Assembly: GCA_963277665.1 (NCBI GenBank)
Contig: OY728153.1
Location: 276,060,250-276,124,249 of the forward strand
From: Viscum album
Lineage: Eukaryota; Streptophyta; Magnoliopsida; Santalales; Viscaceae
DNA: 64,000 bases
Direction: 5' to 3'
The notes below the pieces were generated by a model. It was given only the letters and a program-made list of their open reading frames with translations. It was not told the DNA's origin and made no database searches. Made by a program: the position numbers and the translations under genes. Positions 1 through 11,622 of the stretch are shown here, one piece after another (the stretch's first letter is position 1; each line of letters starts with the position of its first letter).

Positions 1-1148
1 TTTTTTGAGATCATTTGGTAACAAAATTTAAATGTAACTCTCTATATTAAGATCTTTCTTTACCAATATATATTAATATCTTTTAGTATATAAAGTGGAT
101 TTCACATTGATTTAGATATGTATAAATATGTTTTATTATATTTCAAACATTTATAAGTGCGAAAATACTCTCATTTGAAACTTTGAAACTATATTTTCTC
201 CAAAATATATTTCGAAGAGAAAAATAAAATTGTGTTATGAAATAAAACTTATTTCCATTGTGAGAATATCTAACAAATAAATTATTTACAACCATACCTT
301 TAATGGTATTCTATGTATTTGGAGTAATATTATATAAAAAATATTTACTCTTAATAAATATTTCACTATTCATTAGTGGGAAATCTTTCCCTTATATTTT
401 AAAAAATAACTTGGATAAGACATTTTTATCCTGATAGTACATTTTTTCCTCATATTCTCTTAAAATATAATATATAATTGGGTAAAAAATAAACCATGTT
501 TATCAAAATAAATAATCACATTTTTATTTATAATAAATATTTATTTTTATCTATTTAATTTTGATAAAAGAGACAAAAAATGAGATATAATACAAATTAT
601 TTTTCATTCATTCTTTGAATAAATACATTTCATATACTTGATGTAATAACCATTTGCATGATCACTTGAATGAAAATGTCAATATTTATCCATAAACTCT
701 TTCTCAATTTTATAATGTTGTTCATATTTACAATATTTTTATGATGTATAATTGGTATCATATATATTTAAAAATAGAGTTATTGAAATCTATACCATTA
801 ATACCTAATGTGGTCTCTTCATGGAGTTTCTTACAACACTTTAGTCATTTTTGGAAGTTCCCACACCAGTGATTAGGTTCACCACAATGGAAATGTTTAT
901 CCTCCATCCTAACTTATCCCATAGGATTAAATGACATATGATAACTATTGGACCCTAAACTATTCTTCTTCAAACTTAAAAATTTATCCTTTTGAATTTT
1001 TATCACTACATAGAAGCATTAAACTCCCAAGTACTACTCAACTATCCTCCACATATCAGGGTGATTGGGTAAAATTTGATAAAAATATTTCATATTATAG
1101 TTATTAAGGAATTATATAAACCTTTCTAGAAATGATTATATAATAAAT
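1..1148. other. Left flank, AT-rich, mostly unassigned
   Basis: No gene is recognisable on either strand. The only coding-like signal is a degenerate antisense gag zinc knuckle, listed separately. The stretch ends where the element B LTR begins. It may be the body of an older minus-strand retroelement into which B inserted, but no LTR, primer site or polypurine tract is visible to prove it. Confidence 0.4.
853..894 (-). pseudogene. Relic of a retroelement gag zinc knuckle
   Basis: On the minus strand this 14-codon piece reads HFHCGEPNHWCGNF. It fits the CX2CX4HX4C knuckle of retroelement nucleocapsids if the first and last cysteines have been lost (C to H, C to F). The G-x-x-x-H core typical of the family is kept, and a stop follows two codons later. 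Gag knuckles bind element RNA during packaging. The match is short and two of the four metal ligands are missing, so chance resemblance is possible. Confidence 0.35.
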
Positions 1149-1413
1149 TGTAACACCCTGATATTTGGGAATATATTTCTTTATAAAATAAAACTATGTT
1201 CAAAAGCTTGTTTCACATGCAACACCCAATTGAAATGAAACCATAATACTTTAAAATAAAATTACTAAATTTAACCATTATAACATAACTGATAAATTAA
1301 AGGTCATAAGTTAAATTAACTATGATATTAAAACTATGTAGAAATTATAAGTTATAGAATCAATCAATATATATCTTTCTTAAGAGCTCCATCTATTCAA
1401 TCATGGAAAAAAA
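1149..1413 (+). mobile_element. Element B 5' LTR, segment 1 (LTR start)
   Basis: It begins TGTAACACCCTGATATTT, the same start as the B 3' LTR at 36047. The first 200 bases can be aligned by eye, including the GTTTCACATGCAACACC-like stretch. No polypurine tract precedes it, as expected for a 5' LTR. Homology to the 3' LTR breaks off near 1413 and resumes at 6185, so about 4.8 kb of other DNA lies inside this LTR. Confidence 0.65.
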
Positions 1414-1830
1414 TGCTACGTCACTAGAGTTCAAGGGCATCCTTAATGAAATAATTTCTCTTCAAAATTTGACACGAAACTTCCCCTTCAAGCTAGATAT
1501 CAAACCCATATATAATAATCCAATTTGGCGGTTGGTATCACAAGATATACCTCATTTAATGAGGTAGGTAACATTTTTCCGACCAGAATAAGTTTTCACA
1601 TTGATCGATTTTTTTGGGCTTGTGGGAGCTAGAATGGGATCTAGGTCTAGGGGGAGAATTTGTAGCCCACAAATATTAGAATCCAAAAAAAGAATCAATT
1701 AAATTAGATCTAATTTTTAGAGTTCATTCTAAAAAAATAGAAGCAACAAAAAATTTCAAAATTTCCATAATTAACATATTTTCACTTTTAAGCCCAAACT
1801 CCTCAAAAAATACTAAAATAATGCAAATCA
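1414..1830 (-). repeat. 420-bp dispersed repeat, copy 1
   Basis: The block is repeated at 2986-3405 in the same orientation. Shared landmarks in order are the GGGC(A/G)TCCTTAATGA start, the palindromic CTCATTTAATGAGGTAGG, a CCAGAATA-GTTTTCACATT stretch, a G-rich GGGAGAAT segment and an ATGCAAATCA end. Read on the minus strand it starts four bases after the tRNA-Asp-like primer site. It may therefore be the internal domain of a small non-autonomous LTR element. No protein is recognisable. Confidence 0.6.
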
Positions 1831-1834
1831 TGTT

Positions 1835-1868
1835 GGTGACCAGGGTTTGAACCCCGACAACGACACCA
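1835..1868 (-). promoter_or_regulatory. tRNA-Asp-like primer-binding site, extended
   Basis: On the plus strand the 34 bases match, at 28 positions, the 3' end of plant tRNA-Asp(GUC) from the end of the anticodon stem through the T arm and acceptor to CCA. The tRNA sequence is recalled from general knowledge. Nuclear tRNA genes do not encode CCA, so this looks like a reverse-transcription primer site. On the minus strand it starts TGGTGTCGTTGTCGGGG, like the tRNA-Asp primer sites known from Athila-type elements. A primer site is normally 18 nt; this match is about twice that. A retro-copied tRNA fragment is the alternative. Confidence 0.6.
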
Positions 1869-2985
1869 TGTTTTGATATTTTCCTATCATGGGTTTTGGA
1901 AAAAACAATTATTTCCTAAGTCAAAATGATGTTTAGTGGTAAAACTAGGTTTTCTACATAGAGTAGCACACAACAATCACGTTTTTCACTTAAAATGTGA
2001 GAAAGAAAATGTGGTAATTTTTTTAAATTGATTGATTTTGAAAAGAAAAGGAACTAAAAAAAGAAATAAATCTAAGAATAATATTGGGAACAAGTTGATT
2101 AAACAAGTGATTTAAAACTATTATATGAGAATGATGATAATGTTAGGTTTAGTTCTCCAATTGTAATTCTATCATAGTTTAATTTATCTAACCCTTTTCT
2201 AAAAAGTTGATAAAATGAGATTCTACAATTGTTTCATATCACTGATTTGGTCAAATGGAAATGATAAGAATAAAACTTAACAAAATATTTTCTTGGTATA
2301 CACTCTTTACAATGTCTGATAGAGTTGTAGTGAATAACCACAATTGACTTTGGCAATTCCCAATTGGGCACTGTTTATCCCAAACAATCAAAAATAGCTA
2401 CTACCCCTCCCACACGTACTAGCGATCGCTGAGTACTTCACCACCAAGAACTGGTCAATTTAATTATATATAAACCAGTACCTAGTGAAGGTATATATTG
2501 ATCCTTGACTAAAGAAATAATAATAAAAGAATATTAAATCAAATACGATGGCACAAGATAATAAAATCCAGTATTATAATTTGAAACCAACTTTGTAGAA
2601 GAGAGAAAAGGATCTTAAATCATTAATGCAAGAACTCAAGAATTAAAAAGGGGAAACCTATCTTTCCCCAATAACATAGATGTTTACCCCTCCATGTTAA
2701 GGGTATCATTAAATAATAGGGAAGAAGAATTCATTATAATATTAAGAAAAACAAAAGAGAGAAAAGAAAGAACAAAAAAATTTATCCTACAGAATATGTC
2801 TGTCATATGTTTTCTTTGGTTACACCCACCAGATGGATGAAACATGTCATGAAACCTTATTATAAGAAGTTTGGAATTGAGTTGTATATATAACCTTTAA
2901 ATTTAAAATCTTTTTGAGTTTTGTACAATAATTTATGTCAGAATTAATAGAAATGAATTTTTATGGATTCCGAATACTATTCCAC
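1869..2985 (-). mobile_element. Possible LTR of a small tRNA-Asp-primed element
   Basis: Read on the minus strand, this 1.1-kb stretch lies between the end of repeat copy 2 and the tRNA-Asp-like primer site. It ends in AAAACA directly before the TGG of that site, as an LTR would (terminal CA). A TATATATA-like stretch is present near 2888-2896. No second copy is visible in the window, so the LTR call rests only on position and on the terminal CA. The stretch also contains a palindrome and a nested hairpin near 2416-2493. Confidence 0.35.
2416..2493. repeat. Palindrome followed by nested hairpin
   Basis: GTACT / AGCGATCGCT / G / AGTAC at 2416-2436 is a near-perfect 21-base palindrome with one extra base. 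Right after it, CTTCAC (2436-2441) pairs with GTGAAG (2485-2490), and inside this ACTGGT (2450-2455) pairs with ACCAGT (2474-2479). The loop is AT-rich. The structure could form a cruciform. No promoter or gene association is evident. Confidence 0.55.
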
Positions 2986-3405
2986 CTACACCACTTTAAC
3001 TGGTCTAAGGGCGTCCTTAATGAATGAATTTCTGTTTAAAATTTATTGTGAAAATTTACCTTCAAGTATTATTTAAAAACCATCTATAATAATCCCATTT
3101 GTATATTGGTATCCCAATATATCCCTCATTTAATGAGGTAGGTTCCATTCTTCCAACCAGAATAGGTTTTCACATTCATCAATTTTTTTAGGCTTGTTGG
3201 AGTTTGAATGGGCTCTGGGTCCGGGAGAATAATTTTTATCCCATGAACACTGGAATCATAAAAAATAAAATCACTTGAATTCGATAAAATTTTAAGAAGT
3301 TATTCTTGAAAAATAGAATCAACATAAAACTTCTAAATTTCCAAAATTAACCAATTTTCACATTTAAGCCAAAACTCCACCGAAAATCATAAAATGATGC
3401 AAATC
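2986..3405 (-). repeat. 420-bp dispersed repeat, copy 2
   Basis: This is the second copy of the block at 1414-1830, with the same order of landmarks and a similar length. Unlike copy 1, it is not followed by the tRNA-Asp-like site: homology ends at ATGCAAATCA. The two copies sit either side of the possible LTR at 1869-2985, as in a tandem internal-LTR-internal arrangement. Confidence 0.6.
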
Positions 3406-5159
3406 AGATCAAATTTATTAATTGGTTGGGATTAAATCAATGAAAAAATTATGTACAAATATAAAAATATTATCTCTATTAATTACACCACACTTAGCAC
3501 TTGGGATCCTGGAAAAGGAAACATTAATATCAAATCAATGTAAATTTAAAACACATATCATTGAGATCCAAGAATTTAACACCAAGAAATAGAAGATATC
3601 ATGATTCATAAAAAACCATTATTTCAAGTTTTTCATTCATATAATTCAATATGTTTCCACTAGATCTCTCATCCATTTACCAAAAAATACTTAACTCACT
3701 TTCATTTCTCTTATCACACAAATAAAAATTTTAAACAATGTCTTTCTCATTCAATACTCATGAAAGGGTCACCATAGGCATAATAAATTCCTGCATATCC
3801 ACCAAATGTGAGTCAATAAAATGTTTTTATAATGAATAATTTTAAGGTTTGTTTTGTATATTTCAGTTGGTAGTATTTATGTGTGAAAAATTCTAAGTTT
3901 AAATAAGGAGGGATTGTCTCTTTGAAGAAAAATTTCTAGATTCTAATTTTCACTCAAGTATGGTCTCTTACTCACTCCCCTTAGTAGTAAATAAGCTACA
4001 AAATAATGTTAAAAATTTAAGGAATGTTCACACCATTCAAACATTGAGCAAAAAAAATTTCAATCATCTCAAAAATGTTTTTTCTTGAAATCTATAAATA
4101 TGAGAAAATTTATTTCTTTATTGGATGCTCTAGAAAGGCACAAATTCTTTTAACATGAAATCTCTAGAAAGGAACAAATTTCGAAATAATAATTATTTTT
4201 TTTCAACAGACAAATAATCACTTAGAAATTTTATTTTCCACCCAATATATCTCCAAATAAAGTATCACAATACAAGATAGCTTCCCCCAAACTTAAGTTC
4301 AACTATATTATGAAATTTCACTTCAAGAGTAGGTTGGACAGTGAAAATTGGATTTTAATGTGGCTGACCTAATTGGAAGTTCATGGATTCTATGGGATAG
4401 AATAATTACATGTGCAATGAAGTACATTATAAAAGGATTATTTCGAAAAGGGAGATTTAAAACCGAAGAAATGCCTCAATAATTTAAAACACAAGTACCT
4501 CAAACCCTCAAGTTTTGATAAGAATAATCAAATTCTGGTTAAATCAAGCATGATTTGGTTCTCCTAAGAAGTGAGGTGAATGAAAAGAATATGAAAATTA
4601 AGTTGATAAGCCTCATAAAAAAGTGATTTCAATTATAAATACAATGAGATGAGTCATGATATTCAAAAATTAGAGTAATATTCATGAAATTACCAAAGAT
4701 TTGAACTTGAAACAAAGTCATTTTCAACATTAATTTAAGCTTAGTTTCAAGGGATAAATTGTTTTACCCATTTATATGGGTTTAAAAATGGTAAAGAGAA
4801 TCATTTTATATCAATAGTTTTAAAAACTTATTTTTTTGTGAAATAACACAAAAATTAATTTTTTTATTTTATTAAAAAAAATAATAACAAACAATTAAAA
4901 TTCCTAATCTATAAAGGTTTCCTCCTCCACACTTAAATGATGAAATTTATAGAATGTATTAATGTTTATCTAACATGTAATTATATTTTTAATTTAATTG
5001 CATCAAGAAATAAATTGTTAAGGATAGGTACAACCTGACTAATAGGAAGTTCCACAATCTAATTATAAATATTTGACACTTTAACAAAAGTTAAAAAAAA
5101 TCTTTTTTGGTGATGTTTTCAAATAATAATTTCTTTAATTCATGGAATAATTACCCACA
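3406..5159. other. AT-rich sequence without recognisable features
   Basis: No open frame, motif or obvious repeat partner was recognised in this 1.75-kb stretch on either strand. It belongs to the segment that interrupts the element B 5' LTR and is probably retroelement-derived, but that is inference from position only. Confidence 0.4.
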
Positions 5160-5400
5160 AGTGAAAGAACCAATTAATATATCACCCTTTTCCATGGAGG
5201 ATGGTGTTTCAACTTTTATTAGATAGGTGAGGTTATTTAAAAAATAAAATAATGGCGATCATACATTCAAATAGTTCATAGCTAGCCTAAGGGAGGACAT
5301 GAACTAGAATTTTATTTGAAGCGATGGCCCGAGAGAAAGATTAATTATCACATTACTTTATATAATTTTATAATGTGGTAAAGGTACATGATGATTCACC

Positions 5401-6144
5401 CTTCGTCATCTCTAATTTTTTAAAGAGATCTAAGAATTGGAGGATCCTGAATACCTGCCTCTAATTTCTACTACTAAACTCAAAAAATTTCTTTCCAATG
5501 AAAAATAAATTGAATTATAATAAACTCAACGAGATGATATTTTCATGAATTTATTATCTTCTAGTTTTTTTGAAACTAAATTCATTATCACCTATAATTG
5601 TTTTAAATTTCCTAATTCTGCCAACACTTGTATTAAATAGGAGAAGGAGGAAGTTGAAAAAATAGATTCACCCAATGGGGAATATATAGATCTCCCTGAA
5701 CTTATTGAACACTTATTAGATGGAGTTCAATAGGAGACCAAAGTGGTTTTTCCTATGGAAACAAAGATTCAATATGGTTACATTGAAAGGTAAGAATTTG
5801 ATATTGATTCTTCATGCTTTAATTTTGTTCAAATAGAATTATACTGTAAAATTTTCTTTGATTATTCCATTGATGTATCATATCTTGAGAAATTAAGGGA
5901 GAATAAAGAATAAGTTGTGAAAGTGGAAACCAATAAAGGGGAGGACTCTTTATTTTTCCTAACCCCTCCATACTAGATGCATCTCATTTACTTGGGGTAG
6001 ATTTGGTGCACTACATCCATGGTGTCCTCAAAAAAAGGGAAGAAGTTAAAGATGGAAAGAATAATTATTAGTGGTTCATATCAAAGAAACTCCATCCACC
6101 ATCATATTAGGGATAGCCAACTAAAACTGCCCATCTGGATGTAG
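5401..6144 (+). pseudogene. Long degenerate frame, protein not recognised
   Basis: One reading frame (in register with base 5641) reads through about 250 codons, with scattered stops mostly of the TAA/TAG type that C-to-T decay of Gln codons would give. Protein-like stretches include KEEVEKIDSPNGEYIDLPEL at about 5644-5703, then VVFPMETKIQYGYIE and FVQIELYCKIFFDYSIDVSY. The codon texture is more protein-like than its AT-rich surroundings. No retroelement domain (knuckle, protease, RT or integrase) is seen in it. It could be a decayed gag or accessory frame of the segment inserted in the B LTR, or a captured host fragment. I cannot name it. Confidence 0.4.
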
Positions 6145-6184
6145 TCAAAACCTAGGGCCCACTTGGAGGATTAAAACAAATTCT

Positions 6185-8360
6185 ATCTTTATATTCTCAC
6201 TCTATTTATATTTTATTTTATTTTAATAAATTCCTTATATTATTTTCTCTAATTTTGGTTGTAGGTTTTCATGCTTGTAAAAATTATTATCTTAAATCAA
6301 CATTGCAACTCAATTAATGTTTCTAAATAACTAATAAGATCATTTTATGATAAAAAATGTATTTTCCTAAAAATGGTATTTTTAGGTTCTTGAAAGTTTT
6401 TTAATGAAATAAATATATCATGGATAATTTTTTTATATGAATAACATATTAACACTACTTTTTTTATTAATTGATAGAATATAAGAATAATAAAAAATAA
6501 TATTTTAAAATGTTATTTTCCTATGAAAATGATTTTCACTATATTTATATAATTTTATTTAAAATTTTAATTATTAAATTTTATATTTTTAATTTTACCA
6601 AATTAAATTTATTTTTTAATTTATAATTACAATATTATATTAGTATTATATTTTTTAGATTTTTCTAAAATAGTTAATTTTTAGGAGAATAATACAAAAT
6701 GTAGTTTTTTATTAATACCACAACTATTAGGAAATTACCCTAGACTAATTATAAATTTAAAATTTATAAAAATATTAATGAATATAAAAATATTTAAAGA
6801 GAAAAATTATTCATTAAAATAAATACTATATTGAATTTGAAAATAATTGTTTAAAATTTTTAAACTTATGTAAAATTTATTGTAATAAAAACTATTTTTG
6901 GCAGGTTTCATTTAATTATGTTTTCTTAAGGAAGAATTATTTTTTATATTAATTTTATAGAAAAATGAATATTATAAAGTTAATAAGAAACCAATTAATT
7001 TCAAAAAAATAAAAAAATTGATAAATTTATCTTAATAATTATTTTCAATAATAAAGAACTCTTTTTCTAAAAAATTATTTTACTGATTATGTGCACTAAT
7101 ATTAAAATTAATTTTTATCACCCTTATTGATTTTATTTTAAAAAATAGATTTAATTTTTTAAATTTTTATTTCTAAATTATATAATAAGGAACATTTTAG
7201 TTTTTATTCATTAAATGTAAATTACTTAGATAAAAATTAGTTACCATGAAAAAACAAAAAAAATGTAAAAGTGAAAAATCTACGAGTAAAAGACTTAAAA
7301 ATGTGAAACAAACGCGTGTGAAAAAATATATTTGAGGATTTATAAACATTATATATTTCAAAAATCCATCATTTTCTAATATTTTATCCACTTGTCCTTT
7401 TAATACTGATTCTACCTTTTATATTATTACAAAACCCCGACCCCACCCTTATAAAAGGAGCCATCATCACCCCACTTTTTTTCACACTCAAAACCTATTG
7501 GATTAGACCAAAATATACCCAAATAAATCCCATAAAGTCTTATTAAATTCCTATAGGTTTTTTTATTATCAAAATACCACCTCTCAAATCCTTAATCTAA
7601 TTTTCATTGGATCTCTTCCAAGGAGTAATGTAAAATTCCAAATTATTTATTTTTAATTACTTTTATTTTTTCATTCTTTTACCTCCTCCTAATATAATAT
7701 AACCATTTTGAAATAATTAAATTATTTTCATATGTATAAATAAATTTTATTATTTTAACGGGATAACCATTTTCTACCCCAAAATATTTTAAAAACGAAA
7801 ATGTTCTTTCTTTTACATATAGACTACCACCTCCATAAGTGATGTGACCCATTTTTCAAAACTACCTTAAAAGGATGGTTGAAAAGAGGTATTTAATGAA
7901 AAAATATGATATTCAAAATATTATGACTATTATGAAAAAATAAAATAATTCCTACCTTATTTAGGTTCTATAGAAAACAAAAAATGACACTCGTGTGCAT
8001 GTTCAGACTACCACCTCTGTAAATCAACATATTTTATTTTTTCACACAAAATTTTATTCTTTATCCAACTATATTAGAATATAATTATAAATTTTAAATA
8101 AAATCCAAATAATATTATTTTACTTATTTAATATTGATATTATGTAAAAATAATCAATTTCTTAATCATACTCACTCATCGATGATAACACGTTCCTATT
8201 TGGGTTGGTTTAGCCACCTATGTGAACAATGCTATAAATTTCTATCATGAATGAACATAAAAACATAAATATTGGTATTATTAGTGTGAAAATAAAGGAA
8301 ATACAAGAACTAAATAAATTTTATTATTTATAAATATTCATTTTATGGATTTATATTCCT
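6185..8360 (+). mobile_element. Element B 5' LTR, segment 2
   Basis: It aligns by eye, in order, with 36540-38650 of the B 3' LTR, including AATAACTAATAA-ATC near 6328 and the AAAGGAGCCATCA stretch near 7455. A TATA-like TTATAAAAGG lies at 7449-7458, followed by a C-rich leader, which is the probable LTR promoter. Two diverged copies of a 180-bp unit, starting near 7795 and near 7977, form a tandem duplication also seen in the 3' LTR. No protein is encoded; the short frames here are chance. Confidence 0.6.
7449..7458 (+). promoter_or_regulatory. TATA-like box of element B 5' LTR
   Basis: TTATAAAAGG is followed by GAGCCATCATCACCCCAC, a conserved start-region stretch also present in the 3' LTR at 37783-37805. 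In the 3' copy the box has decayed to TTATTAAAGG. Its position about mid-LTR fits a U3/R boundary. Confidence 0.5.
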
Positions 8361-8969
8361 CATAGTTTTATAAATAATTTTATAAATGTTTTTATCAGAA
8401 AAAGAATAGTTTAATTTAACTAATTTGTTTTCGATAAATTACATGGCTTTATATAAAATTAAATTATAATATTTTTTTTAAATTTAATTTTATAAAAATT
8501 AATTCATTTTTATTATTCAAAATATAAAATACAACTTAGGGTGATTTTTTGGATTTTTCCTAAAAAGATCGATTTTTGAGTGAATAGTGAAAAATACCAA
8601 TTTTTGAGAAATGGTAATTTCTTTTCATTAAATCAAGTAATTTAAAAGCACCATTATATTTTGAATTTTGTTACATATTAAAATAAAACCCATTTTAATA
8701 AAAATAATCTAAGTAATTCCATAGTAATCAAAACTATATTTTATTTTTAAATAAGTTTATTTTTATGTTTAAAAACAAAATTTTCTAAAAACTATTTTTC
8801 ATTAATATTTTTGCACATATATAAAACGTGTATCCTTAAAATTGAAAAAACTAAAAATTAAAAAATTTATTTCATATTTTTAATCAGGTTAATATTTATT
8901 AATGAGGTACATTTCATTTTTTTATCATTATGAATAATAACCATGTTAGAAATGTGTCACCACGGTAAA
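8361..8969 (+). mobile_element. LTR-like copy G, left part
   Basis: This starts a second LTR-like sequence related to B but placed inside the B 5' LTR: B homology stops near 8360 and resumes near 21785. It carries the family block ending GAATAGTGAAA (near 8580-8592), also seen in B and, inverted, in F. It ends with ACCACGGTAAA, matching GTTACCACGGTAAA in the B 3' LTR near 37582. Element A inserted exactly here. The left edge shows no TGTAAC terminus, so G may be a truncated LTR or an internal duplication of the B LTR. Confidence 0.45.
8965..8969 (+). repeat. Target-site duplication of element A, left copy
   Basis: GTAAA directly precedes the A 5' LTR. The identical GTAAA follows the 3' LTR at 19299-19303. 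A 5-bp duplication is standard for Ty3/gypsy integration and fixes both outer ends of A. Confidence 0.85.
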
Positions 8970-11608
8970 TGTAACGACCAGAACATTTTTTAATAAAAAT
9001 TACTCTTTATCTTATTAAATGTCTTATTCTGTAAAATGGTTATGAAATTCCTTTGATTTATGTTTTTTATTTTAAAATACCGTTAATAATTGTTACCCAT
9101 GCTAATATAGCCGTTGAACAGTGATCACATGATTAGTATAAATATAGGGTTTTAACAAATCCAATTTACTCAGATAAAGGAAGCAATGGCCTCATCCAGT
9201 AGAATTGATCTATATGAAACCCATTTTTCAGAGATCTAAAAGGAGGTAGTGTTACTGGGATTCAATCTTGATAAATCCCAAGCTGAGCTTCAACACGTTA
9301 AGCTTGAGTAGAACCACCTACAGGTGAACTTGAATTTAAAAGAGATAACCACCCGAAAGATGTTATCTGAGCCGCTCCAAGATTTTTTCACCATCACACA
9401 CCTTACCCTTAGGTCTTATGCAGGTGTTATAAGGGGTTATACAATAATACACCAGCACTATGATTATGTTCATTATTTTTTTACAAAGAATATACATTCA
9501 TTTTATTATTGTTACTTTGTAAATAGGTTTTAATGAACAAATAGTATTTTTAGTTAATTTTAAATTAAGAAATATATTTTTATGAATTAATAAATTTTTT
9601 AATTAAATATTATTTTAATAAAATATTATTACTAAATTATTTGTCATTAAATATAAATTATCATACAATTTTTATGAATACAATTGAAATTTTTATTAAG
9701 GTTTGAAAACTTTTTTTGTCAAAACCCTTGAATTTTAAATAAATGTCATTTTTTATTTTAAAATTAAAAATTCACATATTTAGAAAATTATTTAGATAAA
9801 ATTAATATCATTTTTTGATTCAAGACGTCGAAATTATATAATGGTTAATTTTTCATAATTTGCTGAGATAATCAAATTTTTGGGTAAAAATTAAATACCA
9901 TTTAAATATATAATGTGTTTTATGACATCATAATGATCCATTAGAAACTTAATAAAATAAAATAAAATATTATTTCAGCCAATATATGTTTTAACTTTAA
10001 AATAATATTATTTTAGATTTGTTTTATTAATGTTATGATGCCTTAGTGGACCCTCCAAGACTTATAAAATATTTTAACTGTTTAAAATTTTTTCCTTGAG
10101 AGTATGACTCGCCTCTACATAAGAAAGGCTAATATTTTAATAATTTTGGCTGTTGGCATAATAAAATAATGTTTTACAGTCCTCTTTGGCAAAAACCATG
10201 GGATAGTTTGTGGTTTTTATTAGTTTAATGTGTAGTGTCCAAAACCTAAATATTAAAAAATTTATCTCTCTTTTCCTATATAAAACCACCCAAGCTCCCA
10301 CTTATATTCCCTAAAAACCTTTGGATCTTGAGAAACCTCTGACCTACCCTCTCTAGAATTCTCCCAAGGTGATCCAAGATCCCTATAAGCCTCTCTCAAG
10401 CATCTATCAAGCCTTTGCGACCACACTTCCATGTAAGGGATTTCTTCCTTTCTCATTTTGTCCAAATTGATTTATGTTGTTATACCCTTTTATTTTCAAT
10501 TACATATGTTGAAGTATGATTTTAAACCTCTCCCATACTACCCTAATTATTTTTTAATGGTGATAGACCTATTTTTTTCTCATTAATTCCTATCATGTAC
10601 ACCTGTTACCATGCCAAAATTATGTAAGGAATTTCTATTTTCTCATTTACATTCAAGAAATTCTTTTATGTTATGCATCTAAATTCCATAACATATATTG
10701 GGATATTATGTTACATGACCCACATACTTTCCATTTAATATATAAATGATTAGATACCCCTTTATCTCTCATCAACCCATTTTATGATTTTTATTTGACC
10801 CCTTTATACAGTCCAAGTTACACCCAAATTTCCCATGCCAAAATCATCGTGTAAGTGAATACCATACCCATTTCTCTATCAAGGGTATTAACCGTTATTC
10901 ACATGTACTTATTGATTGGGGACTTACATTTATGTATTCCACATCTATTATTCGTGGAATAAATTATGATGTTTAATGAATCCGTGTTGTACGATCCCTG
11001 TGGCACACTTATCCATGAAATGAAATGTTTATAAATGATGCACCCTAATAGCGCTCCAACGGATTAGGTAAAGGATAGTATAATGATACTCCATGTGATA
11101 TAATGGTTTAATAATTATTATACAAGTGAAATGAGGGTTTACTCATGCTAATTCATGTTCTACAAGGGTTTACTCATGCTCCATGTGCAATGATCCTTGG
11201 ATCGTACTAATATCATGTTAAATATTGTTGCCACATTTCCATGTTATGATAATAATGCTATATAATGACTTTATGTTAATGTTTCTCTTGTGATACATTG
11301 ATATTACTGTTTCCTAACATGTACTATATTCTTCATGTTATTACTTTTCCACTCCCTTATTGGTCTTTATAGATCACCCTTTTCTTATGCATGTCCTCAG
11401 GTTATCTCATGCATTACTAAGTATGAAAGAATGTTGTGGTCATGTAAAAGAAGTTTTCAAAATATATATTTTGTTTTATTTTATAAGTTGTTATTTAATT
11501 TTTCTAATTTCCCAAGACACTAGTCATCTAGATCCTAGGAACTGTCTTAAGTCAAAGTTTATGTAATAAATCATGTTTAAGTGTGTAATAAAGAGCAGTG
11601 TTGTTACA
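8970..11608 (+). mobile_element. Element A 5' LTR
   Basis: It runs from TGTAACGACC to TTGTTACA and aligns over its length with 16643-19298. It contains a TATA box (10277-10285), a C-rich leader, and a candidate splice-donor-like CATGTAAGGG near 10432. A short array of GTTTACTCATGCT repeats lies near 11130-11190, where TGAG and CTCA flank each unit as a small inverted repeat. The short open frames here (10262-10465 minus, 11335-11566 plus) are not genes. Confidence 0.85.
10277..10285 (+). promoter_or_regulatory. TATA box of element A 5' LTR
   Basis: TATATAAAA is preceded by TTTTCC and followed by CCACCCAAGCTCCCACTT, a typical start region. The 3' LTR keeps TATATAAA at the equivalent place (17967-17974), so the box is conserved between the two LTRs. 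Confidence 0.65.
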
Positions 11609-11610
11609 GT

Positions 11611-11622
11611 TGGTATGAAAGG
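11611..11622 (+). promoter_or_regulatory. Primer-binding site of element A (tRNA-iMet type)
   Basis: TGGTATGAAAGG lies two bases after the 5' LTR. It matches TGGTATCAGAGC, the complement of the initiator Met tRNA 3' end used by many plant Ty3 and Ty1 elements, at 9 of 12 positions. It marks the start of minus-strand DNA synthesis. Confidence 0.75.

Noticed and set aside
1835..1868. Complete tRNA-Asp gene
   Set aside because: Only the 3' half is present, with CCA; no D arm or anticodon arm upstream.
2986..3405. Harbinger-type MITE from the GGGCGTCC start and TTAA-rich flank
   Set aside because: No matching inverted terminal repeat at the other end of either copy.
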